Shown here in pieces: positions 1 to 5,848 of a DNA stretch of 5,894 nucleotides (the first letter of the stretch is position 1; the number at the start of each line of letters is the position of its first letter). The translations under genes and the position numbers were made by a program. The stretch is from Solirubrobacterales bacterium. Its GTDB lineage: Bacteria; Actinomycetota; Thermoleophilia; Solirubrobacterales; Solirubrobacteraceae. The notes beneath the pieces were generated by a model that was not told where the DNA came from, ran no database searches, and was given only the letters and a program-made list of their open reading frames with translations. The DNA is taken from positions 1-5,894 of the forward strand of contig JAFAZB010000309.1 in the NCBI GenBank assembly GCA_019240015.1, read 5' to 3'.

Positions 1-933
1 CTTGACCATCGTCCCGTCCATGACCGCGGTCAGCTGCGAGTCGAGGATCGAGGAGGCGGGATTCCTGACGATGTCCGAGGACACGATCGGATCCTCGGTG
101 TACGCGAGAAAGCCCTCCATCGGGCCGCTCTCCGCGGCTGCCTTGAATGCCTCGTTGACTTCCTCGACGCTGGTCTCCCGGTTGCACTCGACGGTCAGGT
201 CGACGACGCTCCCGGTCGGTACCGGAGCCCGGATCGCCATCCCGTGCAGCTTCCCGTTCAGCTCCGGGATCACCAGCCCGATCGCCTTCGCCGCCCCGGT
301 CGAGGCGGGGATCAGGTTGACCGCCGCCGCCCGCGCCCGGCGCAGGTCGCGGTGGGGCATGTCCTGGAGGCGCTGGTCGGCCGTGTAGGCGTGGATCGTG
401 GTCATCAACCCGTGCTTGATCCCGACCGAGTCGTGCAGCACCTTCGCCACCGGGGCCAGGCAGTTGGTCGTGCACGATGCGTTGGAGATCACCCGGTGGC
501 GCTCGCGCTCGTAGGCCTGCTCGAAGTTGACTCCCAGCGCGACGGTCACGTCGGGATCGGTGGCCGGCGCCGAGATCACGACCTTCTGGGCGCCCGCTTC
601 GAGGTGCTTGGCGGCGTTCTCGCGGTCAGTGAACAGCCCCGTGGACTCGATCACCACCTCGGCCCCAAGCTCCTCCCACGGCAGCGCCGCGGGGTCGCGC
701 TCGGCCAGCACCCGGATCTCCTGTCCGTCCACGCGCAGGCCCGTGTCGGTCGCCTTCACCTCACCGGGGAACGGTCCGTAGTTGGAGTCGTACGCGAGCA
801 GGTGGGCGATCGTCTTCGGGTCGACCAGGTCGTTGACGGCCAGCCACTCGATCTCGGCGCCGCGCTCGTAGGCGGCGCGGAACACGCTGCGACCAATCCT
901 CCCGAAGCCGTTGATCCCGACCCGTACCGACAT
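1..933 (-). CDS. gap: Glyceraldehyde-3-phosphate dehydrogenase, type I (3' end cut by window)
   Basis: This gene encodes the cytoplasmic glycolytic enzyme that oxidises and phosphorylates glyceraldehyde-3-phosphate to 1,3-bisphosphoglycerate using NAD. The reading frame is open for 311 codons and runs off the left edge, ending inside the conserved MDGTMVK stretch, so about 20-25 residues are missing compared with the usual 330-340. Visible landmarks are the Rossmann motif GINGFGRIGR (residues 6-15), Asp35 in VND after the second strand (typical of NAD preference), the active-site SNASCTTNC with nucleophile Cys154, catalytic His181 in TTIHAYT, and phosphate-binding Arg235 in IRAPVPTG. The ATG at 933 is supported by a strong Shine-Dalgarno GGAGGA (941-946), 7 bases upstream, and by the motif lying immediately at the N terminus. 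In related genomes pgk and tpiA often follow; they would be outside the window. A 128-bp spacer from the VOC gene suggests its own promoter. Confidence 0.97.
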   Translation of the reverse strand, partial: MSVRVGINGFGRIGRSVFRAAYERGAEIEWLAVNDLVDPKTIAHLLAYDSNYGPFPGEVKATDTGLRVDGQEIRVLAERDPAALPWEELGAEVVIESTGLFTDRENAAKHLEAGAQKVVISAPATDPDVTVALGVNFEQAYERERHRVISNASCTTNCLAPVAKVLHDSVGIKHGLMTTIHAYTADQRLQDMPHRDLRRARAAAVNLIPASTGAAKAIGLVIPELNGKLHGMAIRAPVPTGSVVDLTVECNRETSVEEVNEAFKAAAESGPMEGFLAYTEDPIVSSDIVRNPASSILDSQLTAVMDGTMVK

Positions 934-940
934 GCGTGAA

Positions 941-946
941 TCCTCC
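941..946 (-). promoter_or_regulatory. Ribosome binding site of gap
   Basis: On the minus strand the sequence reads GGAGGA, ending 7 bases before the ATG at 933. It is the best Shine-Dalgarno match among the genes in the window and fixes the gap start. It fits high expression of a glycolytic enzyme. Confidence 0.8.
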
Positions 947-1007
947 GTTCGTTCGCGGTCCGTGCACGCAGCGCGACCGCGTGCGACTCCCCGGCCGGCT
1001 CGCCGAC

Positions 1008-1040
1008 AGGCTACCTAAACGGGGTTCGAGCGCCCACCAT
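1008..1040 (-). promoter_or_regulatory. Possible promoter region for gap (AT-rich island)
   Basis: In the otherwise GC-rich 128-bp spacer between the VOC gene and gap there is one AT-richer island. On the minus strand it reads GTTTAGGTAGCCT and contains overlapping -10-like hexamers, TAGGTA (1012-1017) and TAGCCT (1008-1013, matching TANNNT). No convincing -35 box lies 16-18 bases upstream, so this is a weak prediction. A start site here would leave a leader of roughly 70 bases before the gap ATG. The leader contains a short inverted repeat (GCACGC at 964-969 against GCGTGC at 979-984, with a 9-base loop) of unknown meaning. Confidence 0.3.
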
Positions 1041-1044
1041 CCCC

Positions 1045-1056
1045 GCGCGGCCGCGC
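1045..1056. repeat. 12-bp GC palindrome just after the VOC stop
   Basis: The sequence GCGCGGCCGCGC is a perfect 12-bp palindrome that begins 5 bases past the VOC gene stop codon on the minus strand. It could form only a short 4-bp stem with a GGCC loop, and no U-run follows. It may be a weak terminator or pause site separating the rapZ-VOC transcript from gap, but short palindromes of G and C are common at this base composition. Confidence 0.25.
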
Positions 1057-1061
1057 CAGCC

Positions 1062-1424
1062 CTAACGGCGCGCCACCATCTCGACCCGCAACCCATCGGG
1101 GTCGCGCAGGTAGCCCGCGTAGTAGCGCCGGCCGTATTGGGGACGCTGCCCCGGCGCACCGTCGTCCGCCCCGCCGTTGGCGATCCCTTCGGCGTAGGCC
1201 GCGTCGACCGCCGCCTTGCCGTTGGCCTGGAGCGCGAGGTGCCCGTATCCAGGACCGGGGAGCCGGCCCCGAACCACGATCCACAGCATCGGTCCGTTGA
1301 CGCCGTAGGCGACCGCGTGCTCGGATTCGAGCATCCGCCGCGCCCCCAGCGCGTACAGCACCGCGTCGTAGAAGCGCGCCGAGCGGGCCAGGTCCGAGAC
1401 CTCGAAGCCGACGTGGTCGATCAT
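1062..1424 (-). CDS. VOC-superfamily (glyoxalase/bleomycin-resistance fold) protein
   Basis: This 120-residue protein is a single vicinal-oxygen-chelate module with two beta-alpha-beta-beta-beta repeats. The family includes glyoxalases, extradiol dioxygenases and drug-binding resistance proteins, generally using a divalent metal in the cytoplasm. The opening MIDHVGFEVSDLARSARFYD is the classic VOC start, with metal-ligand candidate His4. A second ligand candidate is His62 in GYGHLAL, and the third is Glu115 in the C-terminal DPDGLRVEMV motif, so the metal site looks intact. The substrate cannot be told from sequence. The ATG at 1424 is the only sensible start, because the in-frame codons upstream offer no other; GGCGGGCGG directly before it is a poor ribosome site. 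It begins 10 bases after the rapZ stop, so the two are probably co-transcribed and perhaps translationally coupled. Confidence 0.87.
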   Translation of the reverse strand: MIDHVGFEVSDLARSARFYDAVLYALGARRMLESEHAVAYGVNGPMLWIVVRGRLPGPGYGHLALQANGKAAVDAAYAEGIANGGADDGAPGQRPQYGRRYYAGYLRDPDGLRVEMVARR

Positions 1425-1434
1425 CCGCCCGCCA

Positions 1435-2316
1435 TCACGAGGGCTTGGTGACGTCTCGGTGCGCCACTTCGATCACGTACTCCCTGGAGGCGCGATAGCG
1501 ATCCGCGAGGTGCTCGACGATCGCCACCGACCGGTGCCGTCCGCCGGTGCACCCGATCCCCACCACCAGGTGGGCCTTGCCTTCCGCCAGATATTGCGCG
1601 AGCAGGTAGTCCAGCAGCGGATGCAGTCGCTCGTAGAACGCGTCGAGCTCGCCGTCGCGATTGATGAACGCCACCACGGCCTCGTCGTCGCCGGTCAGCG
1701 GCCGCAGGTCCTGCTCGTAATGCGGGTTGGGCAGAAAGCGGACGTCGAACAGTAGGTCGGGGTCGCGGGTCGGCCCGTACTTGAAGCCGAAGCTCTGGAA
1801 GGTGACCACCAGCCGGCCCGGCGTCCGGGTCGGGAGCAGCTCGTCGGCGAGCTTGCGCCGCAGCATCGCGGCGGTCAGCCCGCCCGTGTCGATCACCACG
1901 TCGGCGCGCCTGCGCAGCTGCCCGAGCAGCTCGCGCTCGCGCTCGATGCCCTCCGCCACGCTGCCCCGAGGCGCCAGTGGATGGCGCCGGCGCGTCTCCT
2001 TGTAGCGGGTCAGCAACGTCTGCTCGTCGGCCTCCAGGAACACCACCCGGTGCCTGACGCCGCTGGCGCGCAGGTCGTCGAGCATCGCCGCGAGCCCCTC
2101 GAAGTAGCTGCCGCCGCGCACGTCGGAGACGACCGCCGCCTTGGCCACCTTGGAGCCCGCATGCATGAACAGGTCGACCAGCGAGCGGATCATCTCCGAG
2201 GGCAGGTTGTCGACGCAGAAGTACCCCTCGTCCTCGAACGCCGCCATCGCGGTCGATTTCCCGGCGCCGGAGAAGCCGGTGATGATCACCAGGTCTTCGA
2301 GCGCCGAGGCTTCCAT
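1435..2316 (-). CDS. rapZ: RapZ/YvcJ family P-loop nucleotide-binding regulator
   Basis: RapZ (YvcJ in Bacillus) is a cytoplasmic ATP/GTP-binding protein. In Escherichia coli it is an RNA-binding adaptor controlling glmS through small RNAs; in Gram-positive bacteria the role is less clear and includes nucleotide hydrolysis and an effect on competence. With the ATG at 2316 the protein has 293 residues, close to the 284-295 usual for the family. Walker A is GFSGAGKS (residues 14-21), followed by the family signature EDEGYFCVDNLP. The C-terminal domain carries FKYGPTRDPDLLFDVRFLPNP and the hallmark VGIGCTGGRHRSV (residues 252-264), a segment tied to RNA and phosphate binding in E. coli. A GTG at 2367 would add 17 residues (MACARHRL...) with no ribosome site and no resemblance to the family; I prefer 2316, though its own site (AGGT) is weak. 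The VOC gene follows at 10 bases, and the GH79 gene upstream is divergent. Confidence 0.95.
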   Translation of the reverse strand: MEASALEDLVIITGFSGAGKSTAMAAFEDEGYFCVDNLPSEMIRSLVDLFMHAGSKVAKAAVVSDVRGGSYFEGLAAMLDDLRASGVRHRVVFLEADEQTLLTRYKETRRRHPLAPRGSVAEGIERERELLGQLRRRADVVIDTGGLTAAMLRRKLADELLPTRTPGRLVVTFQSFGFKYGPTRDPDLLFDVRFLPNPHYEQDLRPLTGDDEAVVAFINRDGELDAFYERLHPLLDYLLAQYLAEGKAHLVVGIGCTGGRHRSVAIVEHLADRYRASREYVIEVAHRDVTKPS

Positions 2317-2388
2317 GACCTGAAGCTTGACGGGCGACGCGGACAAGCGGTGCCGGGCGCAAGCCACCGTTTATGCGAGGATGACGCC
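2317..2388. promoter_or_regulatory. Divergent intergenic region between rapZ and the GH79 gene
   Basis: This 72-bp space must hold, or lie next to, promoters for two genes transcribed away from each other. On the minus strand CATAAA (2370-2375) is a 4/6 match to a -10 box and would give rapZ a leader of about 47 bases when the 2316 start is used. The -35 position would fall inside the start of the glycosidase gene, and no good -35 is visible. On the plus strand TTGACG (2327-2332) resembles a -35, but no -10 lies at a proper distance. No operator-like inverted repeat was seen. Confidence 0.3.
2377..2380 (+). promoter_or_regulatory. Ribosome binding site deciding the GTG start of the GH79 gene
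   Basis: GAGG lies 8 bases before the in-frame GTG at 2389. The next in-frame start, ATG at 2416, has no purine-rich site upstream and would remove the positively charged n-region of the signal peptide. This favours the GTG. Confidence 0.5.
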
Positions 2389-3870
2389 GTGCACCGCCAC
2401 GGCGCTCGCACTGGCATGGTGGCGGCGCTGGTCGTGTCGCTGGCGCTCTGGGGGCTGGCCGCCGCCGCGCAAGCACAGCTCGTGGCGAGCGTGTCGGCGA
2501 CCCCGACCGGCCAGCCGCTGCCGGCGGGATTCCTCGGCGTCTCGCTCGAGTACCGCGCGCTGCACCTGTACGCCGGCGACGACCTCGGCGCGGTGGATCC
2601 GGTGCTGGTGAGGCTGCTGGCGCAGCTGGCCCCGGGCCAGGCCCCGGTGCTGCGAATCGGCGGTGACAGCACCGACGGGACCTGGTGGCCGATGCGCGGC
2701 GTGATCCCGCCGGGGGGGATCTACTACCGCCTCAGCCAAGGGTGGCTGCGGACCACGCGCGCGCTCGCCGGCGCGCTGGGGGCGCGGCTGATCCTCGGCG
2801 TCAACCTCGCGGCGGGGCGCCCGGCGCTTGCCGCCGCGGAGGCGCGCGCGCTGCTCGCGGGGATCGGCAGTCAGTACATCGAGGCGCTCGAGATCGGCAA
2901 CGAGCCCGACCTGTACGGGGCCGCGGGGTGGTACAGGCTCAAGGGCCGCACGGTGTTCGCCCGCAGCCGTCGCTACGACTTGGGGTCGTTCATCGGCGAC
3001 TTCTCGCGCTGGCGCGAGGCGCTCCCGTCGGCGCCGCTCGCGGGGCCCGCGTTCTCGGGCTCGAGCTGGATGGGCGGCCTGTCGCGGTTCCTGTCGGCCG
3101 AGCCTGGGCTGGCGGTCGTCACCTACCACCGCTACCCGCTGCGGGGCTGCCTGACCAAGCCCCGCGCGCCGGGCTATGCCTCGATCGCGAACCTGCTGGC
3201 CGACGGCTCGGCGAGCGGGCTGGCGCGCGGCGTCGCCGGCTACGCGGCGGTCGCGCACGCGCACGGCCTTCCGTTCCGGATCGGGGAGATGAACTCGGCC
3301 TCGTGCGGCGGGCGCAAGGGCACCAGCGACACGTTCGCCTCGGCGCTGTGGGTGCTCGACACCCTGTTCAACCTGGCCAGCGTCGGCGTCGACGGCGTCA
3401 ACATCCACTCGCTGCCGGGAGCGAGCTACGAGCTGTTCAGCTTCAGCCGCGGCCACGGCGGCGCCTGGCGCGCGACCGTGCACCCCGAGTACTACGGGAT
3501 GCTGCTGTTCGCCCAGGCGTTTCCGGTGGGCGCCCAGCTGCTGCCGGTCAGCGCCCCCGCGGGGCCGGTCAAGGTGTGGGCCACCGAGGGCACCGACGGC
3601 CACGTCCGGGTGGTCGCGATCAACAAGAGCACCAGCTCGCGCTACACGTTCCAGCTGCAAGTGCCCGGAGCGGCGCAGGGGACGCTCGAGTACCTGCTCG
3701 CGCGCAGCGCCGCCGCCACCGGGGGGGTGACGCTGGGTGGCCAGAGCTTCGGCGCGCAGACCACGACCGGCGCGCTGCCGGGGCCGCAGAGCGCCACCCC
3801 GATAGCCGCGAGCGCCGGCAGCTACTCGATCTCGCTGCCGCCCGCCAGCGCGGCATTGCTGACCCAATAG
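2389..3870 (+). CDS. Secreted glycoside hydrolase, GH79 (beta-glucuronidase/heparanase-like) family
   Basis: The 493-residue product resembles GH79 retaining glycosidases, whose known members release glucuronic acid (or its 4-O-methyl form) from glycans. Starting from GTG 2389, the N terminus is an apparent Sec signal peptide: basic HRHGAR, a hydrophobic core at residues 10-25, and a likely signal peptidase site after AQA (27-29). The barrel domain follows: GFLGVSLEY (47-55), RIGGDSTDGTWW (89-100), acid/base Glu172 in EIGNEPD, YHRYPLRGC (246-254), and nucleophile Glu300 in RIGEMNSASCGG. This spacing is close to that recalled for the Acidobacterium GH79 enzyme. A C-terminal beta-sandwich (about 395-493, Glyco_hydro_79C-like) completes it. 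The mature protein has just two cysteines, Cys254 and Cys306, both near the active site and probably disulfide-bonded. The gene is monocistronic, opposite to its neighbours, and reads into the palindrome block. The substrate is inferred from family only; related clans (GH30, GH39, GH51) are less likely. Confidence 0.88.
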   Translation: MHRHGARTGMVAALVVSLALWGLAAAAQAQLVASVSATPTGQPLPAGFLGVSLEYRALHLYAGDDLGAVDPVLVRLLAQLAPGQAPVLRIGGDSTDGTWWPMRGVIPPGGIYYRLSQGWLRTTRALAGALGARLILGVNLAAGRPALAAAEARALLAGIGSQYIEALEIGNEPDLYGAAGWYRLKGRTVFARSRRYDLGSFIGDFSRWREALPSAPLAGPAFSGSSWMGGLSRFLSAEPGLAVVTYHRYPLRGCLTKPRAPGYASIANLLADGSASGLARGVAGYAAVAHAHGLPFRIGEMNSASCGGRKGTSDTFASALWVLDTLFNLASVGVDGVNIHSLPGASYELFSFSRGHGGAWRATVHPEYYGMLLFAQAFPVGAQLLPVSAPAGPVKVWATEGTDGHVRVVAINKSTSSRYTFQLQVPGAAQGTLEYLLARSAAATGGVTLGGQSFGAQTTTGALPGPQSATPIAASAGSYSISLPPASAALLTQ

Positions 3871-3880
3871 GAACCGGGAA

Positions 3881-3904
3881 GGGGGGCGCGCATGCGCGCC
3901 CCCC
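3881..3904. repeat. Palindrome 1 (24 bp, perfect)
   Basis: The left arm GGGGGGCGCG is followed by the central CATG and the exact complement of the arm. It begins 10 bases after the GH79 stop. The core is GCGCATGCGC. It is the farthest of the three from uvrC. Confidence 0.95.
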
Positions 3905-3905
3905 A

Positions 3906-3927
3906 CCGGCGGTGCATGCACCGCCGG
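3906..3927. repeat. Palindrome 2 (22 bp, perfect)
   Basis: The left arm CCGGCGGTG is followed by the central CATG and the exact complement of the arm. One base separates it from palindrome 1, and it directly abuts palindrome 3. The core is GTGCATGCAC. Confidence 0.95.
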
Positions 3928-3951
3928 GGCTGCGCTGCATGCAGCGCAGCC
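3928..3951. repeat. Palindrome 3 (24 bp, perfect)
   Basis: The left arm GGCTGCGCTG is followed by the central CATG and the exact complement of the arm. It ends 2 bases from the uvrC stop codon, so it would be the first hairpin met by the uvrC transcript. The core is CTGCATGCAG. Confidence 0.95.
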
Positions 3952-3953
3952 TC

Positions 3954-5822
3954 CTATACCCCGCTCTTGTGCAGCTCCCGGTACATCTCGCGGGCCAGCT
4001 TGCCTGGCAGCCCGGGAACCGCCTCGAGCTCCTCGCGGGAGGCGGTCAGGATCGCGTCGGGCGAGCCGAAATGGTTCAGCAGCGCCCGCTTGCGCGCCGG
4101 GCCCACGCCCGGCAGGTCGTCCAGCACCGAGGCGGTCATCGCGCGGTCGCGCCGGATCCGGTGGTGGGTGACCGCGAACCGGTGGGCCTCGTCGCGGACC
4201 CGCTGGAGCAGCTGGAGCTCGGGGGTGTCGTGGGCCAGCGCCAGCGGCGCGTCGCGCCCGGGGATGAACACCTCCTCGATCCGCTTGGCGAGCGAGACCA
4301 CCAGCACCCCCCGGTCCCGGAACCCCTTGAGCGCCCGAAGCCCCGCCGACAGCTGGCCCTTGCCGCCGTCGATCACCACCACGTTGGGCAGCGCCGCGAA
4401 GCTGGGGTCGTAGTCCTTGTCGTGCGGGGAGACGTCGCGCTGGCGCTCCCAGCGCGCCCAGCGGCGGGAGAGCACCTCCTCCATCGCCGCGAAGTCGTCG
4501 GGGGCCGGCTCCTCGCCGGCGCCCGCCCACACCTTGAAGCGCCGGTAGTCGGACTTCTTCGGCGCCCCGCCCTCGAACACGACCATCGAGGCGACCGTGT
4601 TGGTCCCCATCAGCGTGGAGATGTCAAAGCACTCGATCCGCAGCGGGATCACATCGAGTCCCAGCGCCTGCTGGAGCCCGTCGAGCGCCTCGACCCGCTG
4701 CTGGCGCCGGCGCTCGGAGCGGAGCTTCTCCTGGTCGAGCGCGAGCCTGGCGTTGCGCTCGGCGAGCTCGAGGATTCGCCGCTTGTCGCCGCGCTCGGCG
4801 GCCCGCAGCTCGACGGCGGTCCCGCGGCGCGCCGAGAGCGCCTGCGCCAAGGCGGGGGCGTCGCCCAGCTCGCGCTGCACGACCAGCAGCGGCGGCACCA
4901 TCATCGCGCTGGCGTAGTACTGGAGGATGAACGCTTCGGCGACCTCGGCGATCCCGGCTCCGGCCTCGTTGTCGAGGTAGAAGCTCTGGCGGTCGGACAG
5001 GACGCCGTCGCGCACCTGAAACACCTGGGCGTTGGCCTCGTCGTCGGCGACCGCGACCGCGATCGCGTCGAGCGTGCCGGTGGCTTCGTTGGCCACCCGC
5101 TGGCGCTCGAGCAGCGAGCGCACGGCGCGCAGCCGGTTGCGCTCCCGGGCGGCGTCCTCGAAGCGCTGCTCGGCGGCCGCGTCCCGCATCGCCTGCTGGA
5201 GACCGCGCTCGATCTCCTTGTAGCGCCCGGAGAGGAAGTCGGTGACCCCCTCGATCCCGGCGCGATACCGCTCGCGGCTGACGTAGCCGACGCACGGGGC
5301 CTCGCAGCGCTTGATGTAGTAGTCCAGGCACGGCGAGCCGCTCCGGCGCCCAGGCTCTGGCCCCTCGCAGGAGCGGAACATGAACACCTTGCCCAGCACC
5401 TCGAGCGTGGAGCGCACGCGCTTGGCGTTGCTGTAGGGGCCGAAGTAGGCGCGGTCGCGGCGGTGGCGCTCGCGGGTGAAGTAGACCCGGGGGAAGTCCT
5501 CGTCGAGCGAGATCGCGATGTAGGGGTATGACTTGTCGTCGCGCAGGCGGATGTTGAAGCGCGGCTTGTACTGCTTGATGAAGTTCTGCTCCACCAGCAG
5601 CGCCTCGGCGTCGGTGTGCACGACCAGCGCCTCGACCTGGTCGATCATCGGGATCAGGTCGCGGCCCGCGCGCGTGCTGGGGTTGGAGAAGTGCGAGGCC
5701 ACGCGCTTACGGATCGACTTGGCCTTGCCCACGTAGACGACCCGCTCGCGCCCGTCGCGGAACAGGTAGACCCCCGGCTCATCGGGCAGGCGGCGGCGCT
5801 GGTCGGCGGCGACGACGGACAT
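3954..5822 (-). CDS. uvrC: Excinuclease ABC subunit C
   Basis: UvrC is the dual endonuclease of bacterial nucleotide excision repair: it joins the UvrB-DNA complex and cuts on both sides of the lesion. The 622-residue product is full length. The N-terminal GIY-YIG nuclease shows GVY (17-19), YVG (30-32), Arg40 and metal-ligand Glu78. Four cysteines, Cys152, Cys165, Cys173 and Cys177, in the SCEG...PCLDYYIKRCEAPC region match the iron-sulfur ligands described for E. coli UvrC. A UVR domain that contacts UvrB spans about 203-238. The RNase H-like 5' nuclease retains its triad: Asp400 in ECFDIS, Asp485 in VIDGGKGQ, and His547 in DEAHRFA. Tandem helix-hairpin-helix motifs (about 565-618, LPGVGPARKRALL and VPGLPGKLA) bind DNA. 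ATG 5822 is preceded only by a weak GGAA (5828-5831), but no later start keeps the GIY domain. It converges with the GH79 gene and is presumably the first gene of a separate transcript. Confidence 0.98.
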   Translation of the reverse strand: MSVVAADQRRRLPDEPGVYLFRDGRERVVYVGKAKSIRKRVASHFSNPSTRAGRDLIPMIDQVEALVVHTDAEALLVEQNFIKQYKPRFNIRLRDDKSYPYIAISLDEDFPRVYFTRERHRRDRAYFGPYSNAKRVRSTLEVLGKVFMFRSCEGPEPGRRSGSPCLDYYIKRCEAPCVGYVSRERYRAGIEGVTDFLSGRYKEIERGLQQAMRDAAAEQRFEDAARERNRLRAVRSLLERQRVANEATGTLDAIAVAVADDEANAQVFQVRDGVLSDRQSFYLDNEAGAGIAEVAEAFILQYYASAMMVPPLLVVQRELGDAPALAQALSARRGTAVELRAAERGDKRRILELAERNARLALDQEKLRSERRRQQRVEALDGLQQALGLDVIPLRIECFDISTLMGTNTVASMVVFEGGAPKKSDYRRFKVWAGAGEEPAPDDFAAMEEVLSRRWARWERQRDVSPHDKDYDPSFAALPNVVVIDGGKGQLSAGLRALKGFRDRGVLVVSLAKRIEEVFIPGRDAPLALAHDTPELQLLQRVRDEAHRFAVTHHRIRRDRAMTASVLDDLPGVGPARKRALLNHFGSPDAILTASREELEAVPGLPGKLAREMYRELHKSGV

Positions 5823-5848
5823 GGCAGTTCCGAGGATAGGTCTCGGTC

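Larger units (their letters stand above)
3881..3951. terminator. Bidirectional terminator region: three abutting hairpins between convergent genes
   Basis: The GH79 gene (stop at 3870) and uvrC (stop at 3954) converge on an 83-bp space. Bases 3881-3951 consist of three perfect palindromes with only base 3905 left unpaired. As RNA in either direction they would form three consecutive stems of 10, 9 and 10 base pairs, each capped by CAUG. Because they are palindromic they work equally on both transcripts. No U-run follows in either direction, so termination would be of the tail-less type proposed for high-GC actinobacteria, or the hairpins may protect the 3' ends. The function is inferred from position; the structure is directly visible. 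Confidence 0.7.

Noticed and set aside
244..939. Plus-strand open frames opposite gap
   Set aside because: They are complements of the gap coding sequence with biased composition and no recognisable domain.
1062..1424. A specific resistance or glyoxalase I assignment for the VOC protein
   Set aside because: The fold and likely metal ligands are clear, but substrates across this superfamily cannot be predicted from one short module without comparison, so no gene name is given.
1981..2388. An N-terminal extension of the glycosidase back to ATG 1981
   Set aside because: This stretch is antisense to rapZ, and its translation shows no homology-like motif. The signal peptide beginning at GTG 2389 with a ribosome site marks the real start.
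1421..2476. A 351-codon minus-strand frame overlapping rapZ in another phase
   Set aside because: It is a frame-shifted reading of rapZ. The rapZ frame contains the Walker A and family motifs, and this one contains none.
3881..3951. A CRISPR array, attachment site or transposon end
   Set aside because: The three units are palindromes with different arms and no spacers of constant length. No recombinase, transposase or target-site duplication is visible nearby.
2371..4530. A 719-codon open frame on the minus strand antisense to the GH79 gene
   Set aside because: Low-complexity, Arg/Ala/Gly-rich translation without motifs, fully explained as the complement of the glycosidase frame plus the end of uvrC.
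2685..5531. A 948-codon open frame on the plus strand overlapping the GH79 gene and antisense to uvrC
   Set aside because: Its translation is dominated by Arg, Ala, Gly and Pro with no domain, and it overlaps two well-supported genes. Long spurious frames are normal in DNA with such high GC at third codon positions.
5833..5838. TATCCT on the minus strand as a uvrC -10 box
   Set aside because: It fits TANNNT but would put the transcript start about 3 bases before the ATG and downstream of the only ribosome-site candidate. No -35 box is present, so I do not call it.
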